Origin: Firmicutes bacterium CAG:449
Lineage (GTDB): Bacteria > Bacillota_I > Bacilli_A > RFN20 > CAG-449
Assembly (NCBI GenBank): GCA_000432895.1
Contig: FR889406.1
Span: 12,112-24,603, forward strand
DNA: 12,492 nucleotides
Direction: 5' to 3'
The notes under the pieces are model-generated. The model was not told the DNA's origin and did not search any database. It saw nothing but the letters and a program-made list of their open reading frames with translations. The position numbers and the translations under genes are program-made. Shown one piece after another: positions 7,055 to 12,492 of this stretch. Within the stretch, counting starts at the first letter, position 1; each line of letters starts with the position of its first letter.

Positions 7055-7499
7055 AAACATCTCCAATACTTCTAATCATAAAATAGCAATCTTCTCCATC
7101 ACTATAATAATTCTTTTTTGTTAAAATTTTTTTAAATAAAAACTTTTCATAAAGTTTTATCGCTTTCGTATTTGAAACTCTTACTTCTAAAGAGGTTGAT
7201 AAACAATTTTCTGAATCAACAATTTTTAAAGCCTCATTTAATAAATAAGATCCACACCCATTTCCTTCTTTATCTTTTTTTATACAAATTTTATTAATTG
7301 TAGCTTGCTCAAATAAAATCCAAAAATCAATATAACCAATAATTTCTTCATTATCTTTTAAAAGTAAAATATAAGAAAACTCATTTTGCTTAAATTCATT
7401 TTCCCATTGTTTTTTATTCCAAGCATCTGTAGTAAAACGATTATTTTCTAATGAAGTAATAATTTCAATATCATCTATACTTGCATTAATTACTTGCAT
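7044..7499 (-). CDS. rimI: GNAT N-acetyltransferase, RimI-like
   Basis: RimI-type enzymes acetylate the N-terminal alanine of ribosomal protein S18 with acetyl-CoA, and some members act on other proteins. The 151-residue product shows a GNAT core. The acetyl-CoA loop is ICIKKDKEGNGCGSYLL (71-87). The segment LEVRVSNTKAIKLYEKF (104-120) and the C-terminal NYYSDGEDCYFMIRSI (130-145) are typical of RimI. The canonical GF after YEK is replaced by LF. AAAGGA lies just before the ATG, and the gene overlaps tsaB by 14 bases and tsaD by 11. Placement between tsaB and tsaD is common in Bacillota and supports the assignment. The exact substrate is not provable from sequence. Confidence 0.88.
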   Translation of the reverse strand: MQVINASIDDIEIITSLENNRFTTDAWNKKQWENEFKQNEFSYILLLKDNEEIIGYIDFWILFEQATINKICIKKDKEGNGCGSYLLNEALKIVDSENCLSTSLEVRVSNTKAIKLYEKFLFKKILTKKNYYSDGEDCYFMIRSIGDVYEG

Positions 7500-8097
7500 A
7501 TTGATCCTTTAAATAAACTGGTTTAATTCCTTTTCCATCTTCATAAGTTTCACTAACTAAAGCATAAGAATGTAAACCATCTATAATATTAGGTTTAACA
7601 TCAAACTCTTGAATAAGATATTTTAAATCACCTTTTAAAATAAATCCTTTTTCAACATATGGAGCAATGAAATCAAAAATCTTCTCATTTTCAATAATTG
7701 TATCATCAATAACTTTTTGACCATTCTCATAAATACCAATGTAACTTCTATTACTTCTTGCATTCATTAAAGCAATATATTTTTCTTGAGTATTACCCAT
7801 TATTGCAAGTGAAGATAAAGGAATTATTTTTGTTTTATTGATAACATTAAGTGTTTTAGCAATAGTTAAAGGAATTCTAATTCCAGTATATGAGCCAGGT
7901 CCAATACCTAAAGCTACACTATCAATATCTTTTAAAGAAATATTTACTTTTTTTAAAGCAGTATCAATTTCTGGAATCATATATTCAGATTGTCTTTGCC
8001 AAGCATAAAAAGATTTTTGATAGATTATTTTACCATCTTGACAAATGCCAATAGTTAAATCTACATCAGAACTATCTAACAATAATAAATAACTCAT
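7486..8097 (-). CDS. tsaB: t6A synthesis scaffold protein TsaB
   Basis: TsaB is the inactive ASKHA-fold partner that dimerises with TsaD and recruits TsaE in t6A synthesis. The 203-residue product begins MSYLLLLDSS and contains GIGPGSYTGIRIPLTIAKTL (64-83), the signature shared by this family. It is slightly shorter than most homologues, and its C-terminal half is divergent, as is common. I start it at 8097: AGGAGG lies 5-6 bases upstream and the ATG forms an ATGA overlap with the tsaE stop. A reading 6 codons longer is less likely. It ends inside rimI. Confidence 0.93.
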   Translation of the reverse strand: MSYLLLLDSSDVDLTIGICQDGKIIYQKSFYAWQRQSEYMIPEIDTALKKVNISLKDIDSVALGIGPGSYTGIRIPLTIAKTLNVINKTKIIPLSSLAIMGNTQEKYIALMNARSNRSYIGIYENGQKVIDDTIIENEKIFDFIAPYVEKGFILKGDLKYLIQEFDVKPNIIDGLHSYALVSETYEDGKGIKPVYLKDQYASN

Positions 8098-8555
8098 ATT
8101 GCCTCCTTCAAACAATTAAATACTTTTTGATATTTTTTATTATTTGATTCAATAATAAATTTTCTTGTTGAATCAAATAATATTTCAATATTAATTTTTA
8201 ATGGTTCAAAAATCAAAGTTGGAATAAATTTTGACCATTCAATTAAGCAAACCCCATCTCCTTGAATTACTTCTTCTAAGCCAATATCCGCATTTACATT
8301 ATCTTCTAAGCGATATGCATCTATATGATATAAAGGAAGAGTTCCATCAAAATAACATTTTAAAATATTAAAAGTTGGACTATTAATTGTTTGTTTAATA
8401 TTTAAACCTAATCCTACTCCTTGAGTAAATGTTGTTTTTCCTGCTCCTAAATCCCCATCTAAAGTAATTACATCCCCTTTAGATAAGCACTTAGCAATTT
8501 TTTGTCCTAAATTTCTTGTTTCTTCCACACTATGAGTAATAATTTCAAGTATCAT
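8094..8555 (-). CDS. tsaE: tRNA t6A biosynthesis ATPase TsaE
   Basis: TsaE is the small P-loop ATPase that resets the TsaB-TsaD complex during t6A synthesis. The 153-residue length is typical. Walker A GDLGAGKTT is at 34-42, followed by the NSPTFNI segment (58-64), YHIDAYRL (76-83) and LIEW (104-107). It is the first gene of the seven-gene operon. A GGAG motif lies 9 bases before the chosen ATG. Five bases upstream an additional ATG opens the two-codon frame ATG-TTA-TGA, whose stop overlaps the tsaE start. The 3' end overlaps tsaB by 4 bases. Confidence 0.95.
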   Translation of the reverse strand: MILEIITHSVEETRNLGQKIAKCLSKGDVITLDGDLGAGKTTFTQGVGLGLNIKQTINSPTFNILKCYFDGTLPLYHIDAYRLEDNVNADIGLEEVIQGDGVCLIEWSKFIPTLIFEPLKINIEILFDSTRKFIIESNNKKYQKVFNCLKEAI

Positions 8556-8574
8556 AACATTTTTCTCCGTATTG

Positions 8575-8603
8575 AGTATAACACAAATAAAAAAATAAAA
8601 TAA
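8575..8603 (-). promoter_or_regulatory. Probable extended -10 promoter of the tsaE operon
   Basis: On the minus strand TATACT (8575-8580) matches 5 of 6 -10 positions and is preceded by TGT, which forms an extended -10 (TGTTATACT). The -35 region at 17 bases (TTATTT) is poor, which fits an extended -10 promoter. The start point would fall near 8568, so the 5' leader would be only about 12-15 bases, with the ribosome binding site almost at the RNA end. Confidence 0.45.
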
Positions 8604-8612
8604 TAATCATAC

Positions 8613-8641
8613 TAGTAATATGTATTTTTTTAATATATAAT
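8613..8641 (+). promoter_or_regulatory. Probable promoter of the NADP+ reductase gene
   Basis: A perfect -10 box TATAAT lies at 8636-8641, with a weak -35 (TAGTAA, 8613-8618, 3 of 6 matches) after a 17-base spacer. The start point would be near 8648 and the leader about 20 bases, with GAGAGG ahead of the ATG. It is divergent from the tsaE promoter, 33-60 bases away. Confidence 0.5.
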
Positions 8642-8667
8642 TGCAAAATAATAGAGAGGTTTAGAAA

Positions 8668-9606
8668 ATGGAAGATATTATTATTATTGGTGCTGGTCCA
8701 ATTGGCTTATATTCAGCAACACTTGCTTCTTTACATGGTTTAAAAGGACTCGTTATTGAGGGTTTAAACATTGTCGGAGGTCAACTTTCTTCATTATATC
8801 CAGAAAAAGATATTGTTGATTTACCAGGATTTAGTTCTATTAAAGCTCAAGAATTTATAGATGCATTATTAAATCAAGCAAAATCAAGAAATAATCCTTT
8901 AGAAATTAAAACTCATGAAACAATGTTATCTTATATAAAAGAAGATGATCACTTTGTAATAACTACAAATAAAAATACTTATCTAACAAGAACACTTTTA
9001 TTAACTACTGGCATGGGATTATTTACACCTAGAAAATTAGATGTTGAAGGAGCTAGTAAATATCAAAACATTATTTATTTTTTAAAAGAAACAAATTTCT
9101 TAAAAGATAAAGATGTTGTTATTCTTGGTGGAGGCGACTCTGCATGTGATTGGGCAATAATGCTTAGCAAAGTTTGTAAAAATGTTTCGATTGTCCATCG
9201 TAGAGATGAATTTAGAGCTAAAGATGAAACTGTAAAAGAAATGGAAAAATTAGGTGTTCACATTTATAAACCATTCCAAGTCAAATCTTTAAGTGGTGAA
9301 AATAATATTGCCAAAGAAATCACCTTAACAAATAAAGAAGATATCACTTTAAAATTTGATTATTTATTTGTCAATTATGGTTTAGTAACAATTCCTACTA
9401 AAGCTAATCTTCAAATGAAAATGAACGCTTTTGAAGTATCAACTAATATGATGACAAGTGAAGAAAATATCTTTGCTATTGGTAATGCTTGCTATTATGA
9501 AGGAAAAGTTAAAAATATTACTTCTGGCCTTGGTGAAGCCGTTACTGCTATAACAAAAATAGATCAAATTATTCACCCTAATAAAAATATACCAGTTCAT
9601 TTTTAA
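8668..9606 (+). CDS. Ferredoxin/flavodoxin-NADP+ reductase, YumC-type
   Basis: This predicted cytosolic flavoenzyme passes electrons between NADPH and ferredoxin or flavodoxin. The 312-residue product has the FAD Rossmann motif GAGPIG (8-13) and the LYPEKDIVDLPGF segment (43-55). TTGMGLFTPR is at 113-122, the NADP motif GGGDSA at 154-159 and the NADPH-specific HRRDEFRA at 177-184. The last block, YYEGKVKNITSGLGEA, is typical of the Bacillus YumC group. It lacks the CxxC disulfide of thioredoxin reductase, although it shares that fold. The usual GD that binds FAD is GN here (N273). The SD is GAGAGG, 8 bases before ATG. It is a single-gene unit diverging from tsaE and ends in a strong hairpin. 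No ferredoxin gene is nearby, so the partner is unknown. Confidence 0.87.
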   Translation: MEDIIIIGAGPIGLYSATLASLHGLKGLVIEGLNIVGGQLSSLYPEKDIVDLPGFSSIKAQEFIDALLNQAKSRNNPLEIKTHETMLSYIKEDDHFVITTNKNTYLTRTLLLTTGMGLFTPRKLDVEGASKYQNIIYFLKETNFLKDKDVVILGGGDSACDWAIMLSKVCKNVSIVHRRDEFRAKDETVKEMEKLGVHIYKPFQVKSLSGENNIAKEITLTNKEDITLKFDYLFVNYGLVTIPTKANLQMKMNAFEVSTNMMTSEENIFAIGNACYYEGKVKNITSGLGEAVTAITKIDQIIHPNKNIPVHF

Positions 9607-9640
9607 AAAACCAAAGCCAATTCAAACTTTGGTTTTTTTA
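9605..9640. terminator. Bidirectional intrinsic terminator
   Basis: AAAAAACCAAAG (9605-9616) pairs perfectly with CTTTGGTTTTTT (9627-9638) around a 10-base loop. On the plus strand it ends the reductase gene, with the T run in the 3' arm. On the minus strand the mirrored T run serves the convergent lipoprotein gene, whose TAA stop (9638-9640) touches the hairpin. The A-T ends and C-G core fit a two-way terminator. Confidence 0.88.
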
Positions 9641-10870
9641 TTTGTTAATTGAATTTTCGATTGCGAAAACTTTCCATCCATGATTATTTGTATCAAATTG
9701 ATGCAAACTTACATATACAGTTATTTTTTCTCCATTAATATAAAATGGAGCAAATTTAGAATACGATAAATCACTTTCACTCATTGAAAGATTATTCATT
9801 AAAAAAACACCTTTAATAGATTTTTTTATTCCTACATCAGATAAAGAATCATTTACTTCATCAACCAAACCAAGATTATAAGCAGTTGTTATATCTTTAT
9901 TATCCTGTACATAACCAGTCACTTTATAAAGCTTAGCAAAATCATCAAAAGAAGGATTGTTTATATAATCACTAACATTATACCATTTAGAAAAATAGCT
10001 AGGTGTCACTGCTTCAAAATTATGATATTCAGCTTCTTCATTTTTAATAAATTCACTATCTAAATACCATAATGCTGGGCTACCTTTTAAAACAGATAAA
10101 GCACCTATAAAACGGTATTTTTTATTAACATCATCTTTATTAACTATTTTCTTATCATTAACAATAGTTAAAACATTATTTCCATCATAAATAACCACTT
10201 TTTTATTTGAATCAGTATATTCACTAGCAATAACAGTTCCTTCAACAGAAACAATTTTGCCTAAAGCATTATTCTTTTTGTTAAGTGTTAATAACTTAAA
10301 TTCATCAATAACTTCATTAATATTATTCTTTTTATCTAAAACTTTTGAATAATCAACTTTTTCACTAGTGGTAGTAATATTTTTTAAAGAAATATAATTA
10401 ACTTCCACATGGTCATAAACCTTACTAATATTACCTATTACTTCGTATAAACAATTAGTATATCTATTTTTTAAATAATCATTATATTGACTTGATGGCA
10501 CTCTTACATAAAGATAATCAGTTTCATCAACAAATAACATTAATTTATCAAAATTATCAGTCATTACTTTAACATAAGTAGCGTTAAAAACAACCTTTTC
10601 ACCAATTTCATCATTATTTAGTTTATTACCTATTTCATTTATTTGTTTAATAGAATAATTTTTAATAATTTCTTCACTCGAAGATGATTCGCTGGTTGTT
10701 GATTCACTAGTATTATTACTTGAAGATAATTCACTAGTTGTGATTGAAGAACTTGTTTCACTAAGAGAAGAACTCGTTGCTAATGAACTATCATTAAATG
10801 AAGAAGTAGTTACATCACTGCAACCAATTAATAAAATAGACAATAAAAAAATTAAACTTTTCTTTTTCAT
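9638..10870 (-). CDS. Surface lipoprotein of unknown function with possible OB-like repeats
   Basis: I do not recognise the family. The 410-residue product starts with a lipoprotein signal peptide, KKKSLIFLLSILLIGC, with the lipidated Cys at 17, so it should be anchored on the outer face of the membrane. Residues 18-67 are nearly all Ser, Thr, Asn and Glu and form a flexible spacer. After that, three stretches (about 91-165, 204-275 and 313-405) each open with a beta-rich segment of the kind VVFNATYV, VSVEGTVI or YKVTGYVQ. The first two close with an LYEVIGNI or YRFIGALS segment. This suggests three OB-fold-like modules, which is inference only. An AGAGG motif lies 5 bases before ATG. It is a single gene between tspO and the shared terminator. 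A role in binding a ligand or polymer is possible but unproven. Confidence 0.8.
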   Translation of the reverse strand: MKKKSLIFLLSILLIGCSDVTTSSFNDSSLATSSSLSETSSSITTSELSSSNNTSESTTSESSSSEEIIKNYSIKQINEIGNKLNNDEIGEKVVFNATYVKVMTDNFDKLMLFVDETDYLYVRVPSSQYNDYLKNRYTNCLYEVIGNISKVYDHVEVNYISLKNITTTSEKVDYSKVLDKKNNINEVIDEFKLLTLNKKNNALGKIVSVEGTVIASEYTDSNKKVVIYDGNNVLTIVNDKKIVNKDDVNKKYRFIGALSVLKGSPALWYLDSEFIKNEEAEYHNFEAVTPSYFSKWYNVSDYINNPSFDDFAKLYKVTGYVQDNKDITTAYNLGLVDEVNDSLSDVGIKKSIKGVFLMNNLSMSESDLSYSKFAPFYINGEKITVYVSLHQFDTNNHGWKVFAIENSINK

Positions 10871-10886
10871 AATAACCTCTAAAGAA

Positions 10887-10914
10887 ATTATAATTTAAAG
10901 GAAAAAAAATTAAA
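10887..10914 (-). promoter_or_regulatory. Possible promoter of the lipoprotein gene
   Basis: A perfect TATAAT lies on the minus strand at 10887-10892. The best -35 is TTTAAT at 10909-10914 with a 16-base spacer (3 of 6 matches). The predicted leader is short. In such an AT-rich gap a chance match is quite possible. Confidence 0.4.
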
Positions 10915-10919
10915 GTTTA
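10901..10919 (-). terminator. Weak AT-only hairpin after tspO
   Basis: AAATTA pairs with TAATTT around a short loop downstream of the tspO stop and is followed by a T run on the minus strand. All pairs are A-T, so it is a poor terminator. Part of tspO transcription probably continues into the lipoprotein gene. Confidence 0.3.
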
Positions 10920-10932
10920 ATTTAATAAAATC

Positions 10933-11391
10933 TTAATTATGAACTATTAAATCAACCATTAAACTAGTAGCTAAACATAGCCAAACTATATATGGCAATA
11001 ATAAATATGCATATTTTTCTTTTTGTAAAAGATTTTTAATAAACAAATATCCAATCATAATAAGTAAAACTATAACATCAAAAAAAGCTAAAAGAATTTG
11101 ATGAAAAGAAAATAAGATAAAAGAAAACATTAAGTTTACGAATACACTAATCCAATACACAACAATCGTCTTCTTATCATCTGGATGATTTTTCTCATAA
11201 AAATAAATCCATATTCCCATTAAAACATAAAGAACACTCCAAACAATTGGATATACAATGTTAGGAAGAACAATTTTACGATTCAATGTTTCTAAATAAG
11301 AAATATCATTTTTTGTAGCTAAAAAAACTAAAAATGATAATAACAAAGGAATTAAAATATTAAAAGCTAATTTAAAAATATTATTTTTCAT
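10933..11391 (-). CDS. TspO/MBR family membrane protein
   Basis: TspO proteins are five-helix membrane proteins that bind porphyrins and other small hydrophobic ligands; their bacterial role is mostly linked to stress sensing. The 152-residue product has five hydrophobic segments at about 6-25, 43-64, 76-97, 100-119 and 128-149. Family blocks are PNIVYPIVWSVLYVLMGIWI (43-62), where the P-x-W-LY-MG pattern is typical, and LLLPYIVWLCLATSL (130-144). The usual Trp in the NLxWS motif of helix 3 is Phe (NLMFS), and the family LN near the C-terminus is changed to MVD. Ligand binding may therefore differ. No good ribosome binding site precedes the ATG. It follows a broken csaA copy on the same strand. 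Confidence 0.85.
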   Translation of the reverse strand: MKNNIFKLAFNILIPLLLSFLVFLATKNDISYLETLNRKIVLPNIVYPIVWSVLYVLMGIWIYFYEKNHPDDKKTIVVYWISVFVNLMFSFILFSFHQILLAFFDVIVLLIMIGYLFIKNLLQKEKYAYLLLPYIVWLCLATSLMVDLIVHN

Positions 11392-11444
11392 ATTACTATT
11401 TTATGACCAATATGAAAATATATTCTTTTACAAGAAAATTTTAT

Positions 11445-11767
11445 TTAACACAAAAAAACAACTTTACTTCCATTACCAACAGATGAAATAGAAGTTAGTA
11501 GTATACATCCTTCTAAGGTATCACTTCCTAAAATTCTTACTTCACTTTTTACATCACCAATTCTTATTGGTGTAAAATTACATACACATACAACTTGTTT
11601 TACAATTAAATAATCTTGGTTATAATTAGTAATTTGTGCTGAACTTGTTTTAACACCAAATTTTCCTAAATCAATAGTTACTTTATAATCTGGTTTTTTT
11701 GCTCTTTGATTAATAGAAACCCAATTATTGTTCCAACCATCATTTCAACTTTATCGAAATCATCTAC
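11445..11767 (-). pseudogene. Broken csaA-like tRNA-binding-domain (EMAP/OB) gene
   Basis: Translation in two frames gives a nearly complete CsaA-type protein of about 108 residues. The N-terminal part reads VDDFDKVEMMVGTIIG (11720-11767). The rest (11445-11719) continues in another frame as VSINQRAKKPDYKVTIDLGK, then KTSSAQIT, NFTPIRIG, KSEVRILG and GNGSKV. These blocks match Bacillus CsaA along its length; CsaA is a small OB-fold protein related to tRNA-binding domains and was studied as a chaperone. The frames are joined at 11720-11722, where three C (plus strand) stand in place of an expected four. No in-frame ATG, GTG or TTG precedes the conserved DDF segment after the TAA at 11777-11779, so the start looks lost too. 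A small TTCTT/AAGAA hairpin sits downstream at 11423-11436. A sequencing error at the frameshift cannot be excluded. This accounts for most of the otherwise gene-free stretch before the regulator. Confidence 0.82.
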
Positions 11768-11798
11768 ATACTTATATTATCATTTTTAGTAATATAAT

Positions 11799-11827
11799 TT
11801 GACAAAACTAATAAAATAACATATGTT
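11799..11827 (+). promoter_or_regulatory. Promoter of the TetR-family regulator operon
   Basis: A perfect -35 TTGACA (11799-11804) is followed after 17 bases by TATGTT (11822-11827), matching 4 of 6 positions. The -10 lies inside the first palindrome, and the predicted start point (about 11834) lies inside the second. A bound repressor would therefore block RNA polymerase directly. A possible minus-strand promoter for the csaA remnant overlaps the same region (TTGTCA at 11800-11805, GATAAT at 11776-11781). Confidence 0.7.
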
Positions 11828-11846
11828 ATTAATAACAAGTGTTATT
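11815..11846. promoter_or_regulatory. Two abutting 16-bp palindromes, probable TetR-family operators
   Basis: AATAACATATGTTATT (11815-11830) is a perfect palindrome. It is followed at once by AATAACAAGTGTTATT (11831-11846), which has the same AATAACA/TGTTATT arms and differs only in its two central bases. The centres are 16 bp apart, about one and a half helical turns. The pair covers the -10 and start point of the regulator promoter and ends one base before the ribosome binding site region. This layout is typical for autorepression by TetR-family dimers. The link to the adjacent regulator is inference from position. Confidence 0.75.
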
Positions 11847-11860
11847 TAAAGGAGAATTAT

Positions 11861-12427
11861 ATGCCTGTAAAAAAAACTATTACTAAAAATATGATTATTG
11901 ATAAAGCCATTTCTCTTATTGAAAAAGAAGGTATTGATAAGGTTAACGCTCGTTCTATTGCAAAAGAATTAAAGTGTTCAACTCAACCAATTTATTTATC
12001 TTTTCAAAATATGGAAGAATTAAAAAAAGAATTATTACAAGAAGTTTGGAACAGATATTTTCAATATATAAATAGTAGCATTCAAAAAGAAGGTTCTTTA
12101 TATATGAATTCTTTAACTAGCTATATCAATTTTGCTAGAAATCATAAACACTTATTTGAACTCTTATTTTTTAAAACAAAATATGTTCGTTCTCAAGAAG
12201 CAATTAAGCATGAAGAAAGCATTATTTTAAAAATCATGAAACATGGTAATTATTCTTATCAAGATGCAAAATTATTTTATTTACAATCTTTTTTATTCAC
12301 ACACGGAATAGCTTGTAATATAGTAACTGGTTTTAGTGAGTACACGGAAAAAGAAGTAAATGAATTATTATTAGAAAATTTTAAAACATTAAAAAATCAA
12401 TATGGTAAAAAAAATGGAAGCAATTAA
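11861..12427 (+). CDS. TetR/AcrR-family transcriptional regulator
   Basis: The 188-residue product has an N-terminal three-helix DNA-binding domain at about 8-53. The helix-turn-helix runs over NARSIAKELKCSTQPIYLSF (29-48), with the family pattern of a small residue before the turn and a Tyr-x-x-F close (PIYLSF). The remainder is helical and poorly conserved, as usual for a ligand-binding and dimerisation domain. AAGGAG lies 6-7 bases before the ATG. The gene sits directly behind two palindromes that overlap its promoter, which implies autorepression. Its last 14 bases overlap the start of an ABC transporter ATPase gene, which suggests that it controls that transporter. The inducer is unknown. 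Confidence 0.9.
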   Translation: MPVKKTITKNMIIDKAISLIEKEGIDKVNARSIAKELKCSTQPIYLSFQNMEELKKELLQEVWNRYFQYINSSIQKEGSLYMNSLTSYINFARNHKHLFELLFFKTKYVRSQEAIKHEESIILKIMKHGNYSYQDAKLFYLQSFLFTHGIACNIVTGFSEYTEKEVNELLLENFKTLKNQYGKKNGSN

Positions 12428-12492
12428 AATAATTAATTTAAATAAAAAATATAAAGATGTAAATGCTTTAAAAAATATCTCATTTAACATTC
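12414..12492 (+). CDS. ABC transporter ATP-binding protein, N-terminal fragment
   Basis: Only 26 codons are visible, beginning MEAIKIINLNKKYKDVNALK and followed by NISFNI. This is the standard first strand and A-loop region of an ABC ATPase, with Tyr13 as the expected adenine-stacking residue. The Walker A motif would come just after the window end. An in-frame ATG four codons earlier (12402) is an alternative start; neither has a clear ribosome binding site, which fits coupling to the overlapping regulator gene. The layout, a TetR-family gene followed by an ABC ATPase, is common for drug or lipid exporters, but the substrate cannot be told from this piece. Confidence 0.85.
   Translation, partial: MEAIKIINLNKKYKDVNALKNISFNI

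Noticed and set aside
6017..8097. Mycoplasma genetic code (TGA as Trp)
   Set aside because: TGA ends tsaE, tsaD and queH exactly at the next gene start or terminator, and Trp is encoded by TGG.
8668..9606. Thioredoxin reductase (trxB)
   Set aside because: The fold and NADPH motifs fit, but the redox CxxC is absent and the LYPEKDIVDLPGF and YYEGKVK blocks match the YumC-type ferredoxin-NADP+ reductases.
1..12492. CRISPR array, insertion sequence, prophage or defence island
   Set aside because: No regularly spaced repeats, transposase motifs, terminal inverted repeats or defence-like genes are visible; most of the window is housekeeping.

Overview
The window comes from an AT-rich, low-GC Gram-positive genome. 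The ribosomal proteins read as Bacilli-like: S10 has the H56-K57-Y58-K59-D60 loop and L2 has the MNPNDHPHGGG core. TGA acts as a stop codon: tsaE, tsaD and queH end on it, the first two inside ATGA start/stop overlaps. This argues for the standard bacterial code and against the Mycoplasma code. The Ser/Thr-rich lipoprotein, QueH-type queuosine synthesis and very low GC would fit an Erysipelotrichia-like or Acholeplasma-like gut lineage, but that placement is inference.

Region 1 (1-3222, minus strand) is the promoter-proximal end of the S10 ribosomal protein operon. Its order is rpsJ-rplC-rplD-rplW-rplB-rpsS, with rpsS cut by the window edge. It has a clear promoter (-35 TTGACA, 17-base spacer, -10 TATCTT) with an A/T-rich stretch upstream. 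A leader of about 130 nt, rich in possible helices, precedes the rpsJ ribosome binding site. A tract of alternating purines and pyrimidines lies upstream of the promoter.

Region 2 (3222-8580, minus strand) is a seven-gene operon, tsaE-tsaB-rimI-tsaD-tgt-queA-queH. Almost every junction overlaps, so the genes are probably translationally coupled. The Tsa proteins make t6A at tRNA position 37. Tgt, QueA and QueH make queuosine at position 34. The unit is therefore mainly an anticodon-loop modification operon with a RimI-type acetyltransferase inside it. A hairpin terminator overlapping the queH stop separates it from the S10 promoter.

Region 3 (8581-9640) holds a divergent plus-strand ferredoxin/flavodoxin-NADP+ reductase of the YumC type. 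It ends in a strong hairpin that can also terminate the convergent lipoprotein gene.

Region 4 (9638-11860, minus-strand genes) carries a surface lipoprotein of unknown function with three possible OB-like modules, a TspO/MBR-family membrane protein, and a broken csaA-like tRNA-binding-domain gene that would be missed by ORF calling.

Region 5 (11799-12492, plus strand) is a TetR-family regulator. Its promoter is covered by two abutting 16-bp palindromes. Its last codons overlap the start of an ABC transporter ATPase that runs off the window, which suggests a self-regulated transporter operon.

I found no mobile element, CRISPR array, tRNA or rRNA gene, and no clear new multi-gene system. The most unusual items are the S10 leader, the tandem palindromes, the csaA remnant and the OB-repeat lipoprotein.
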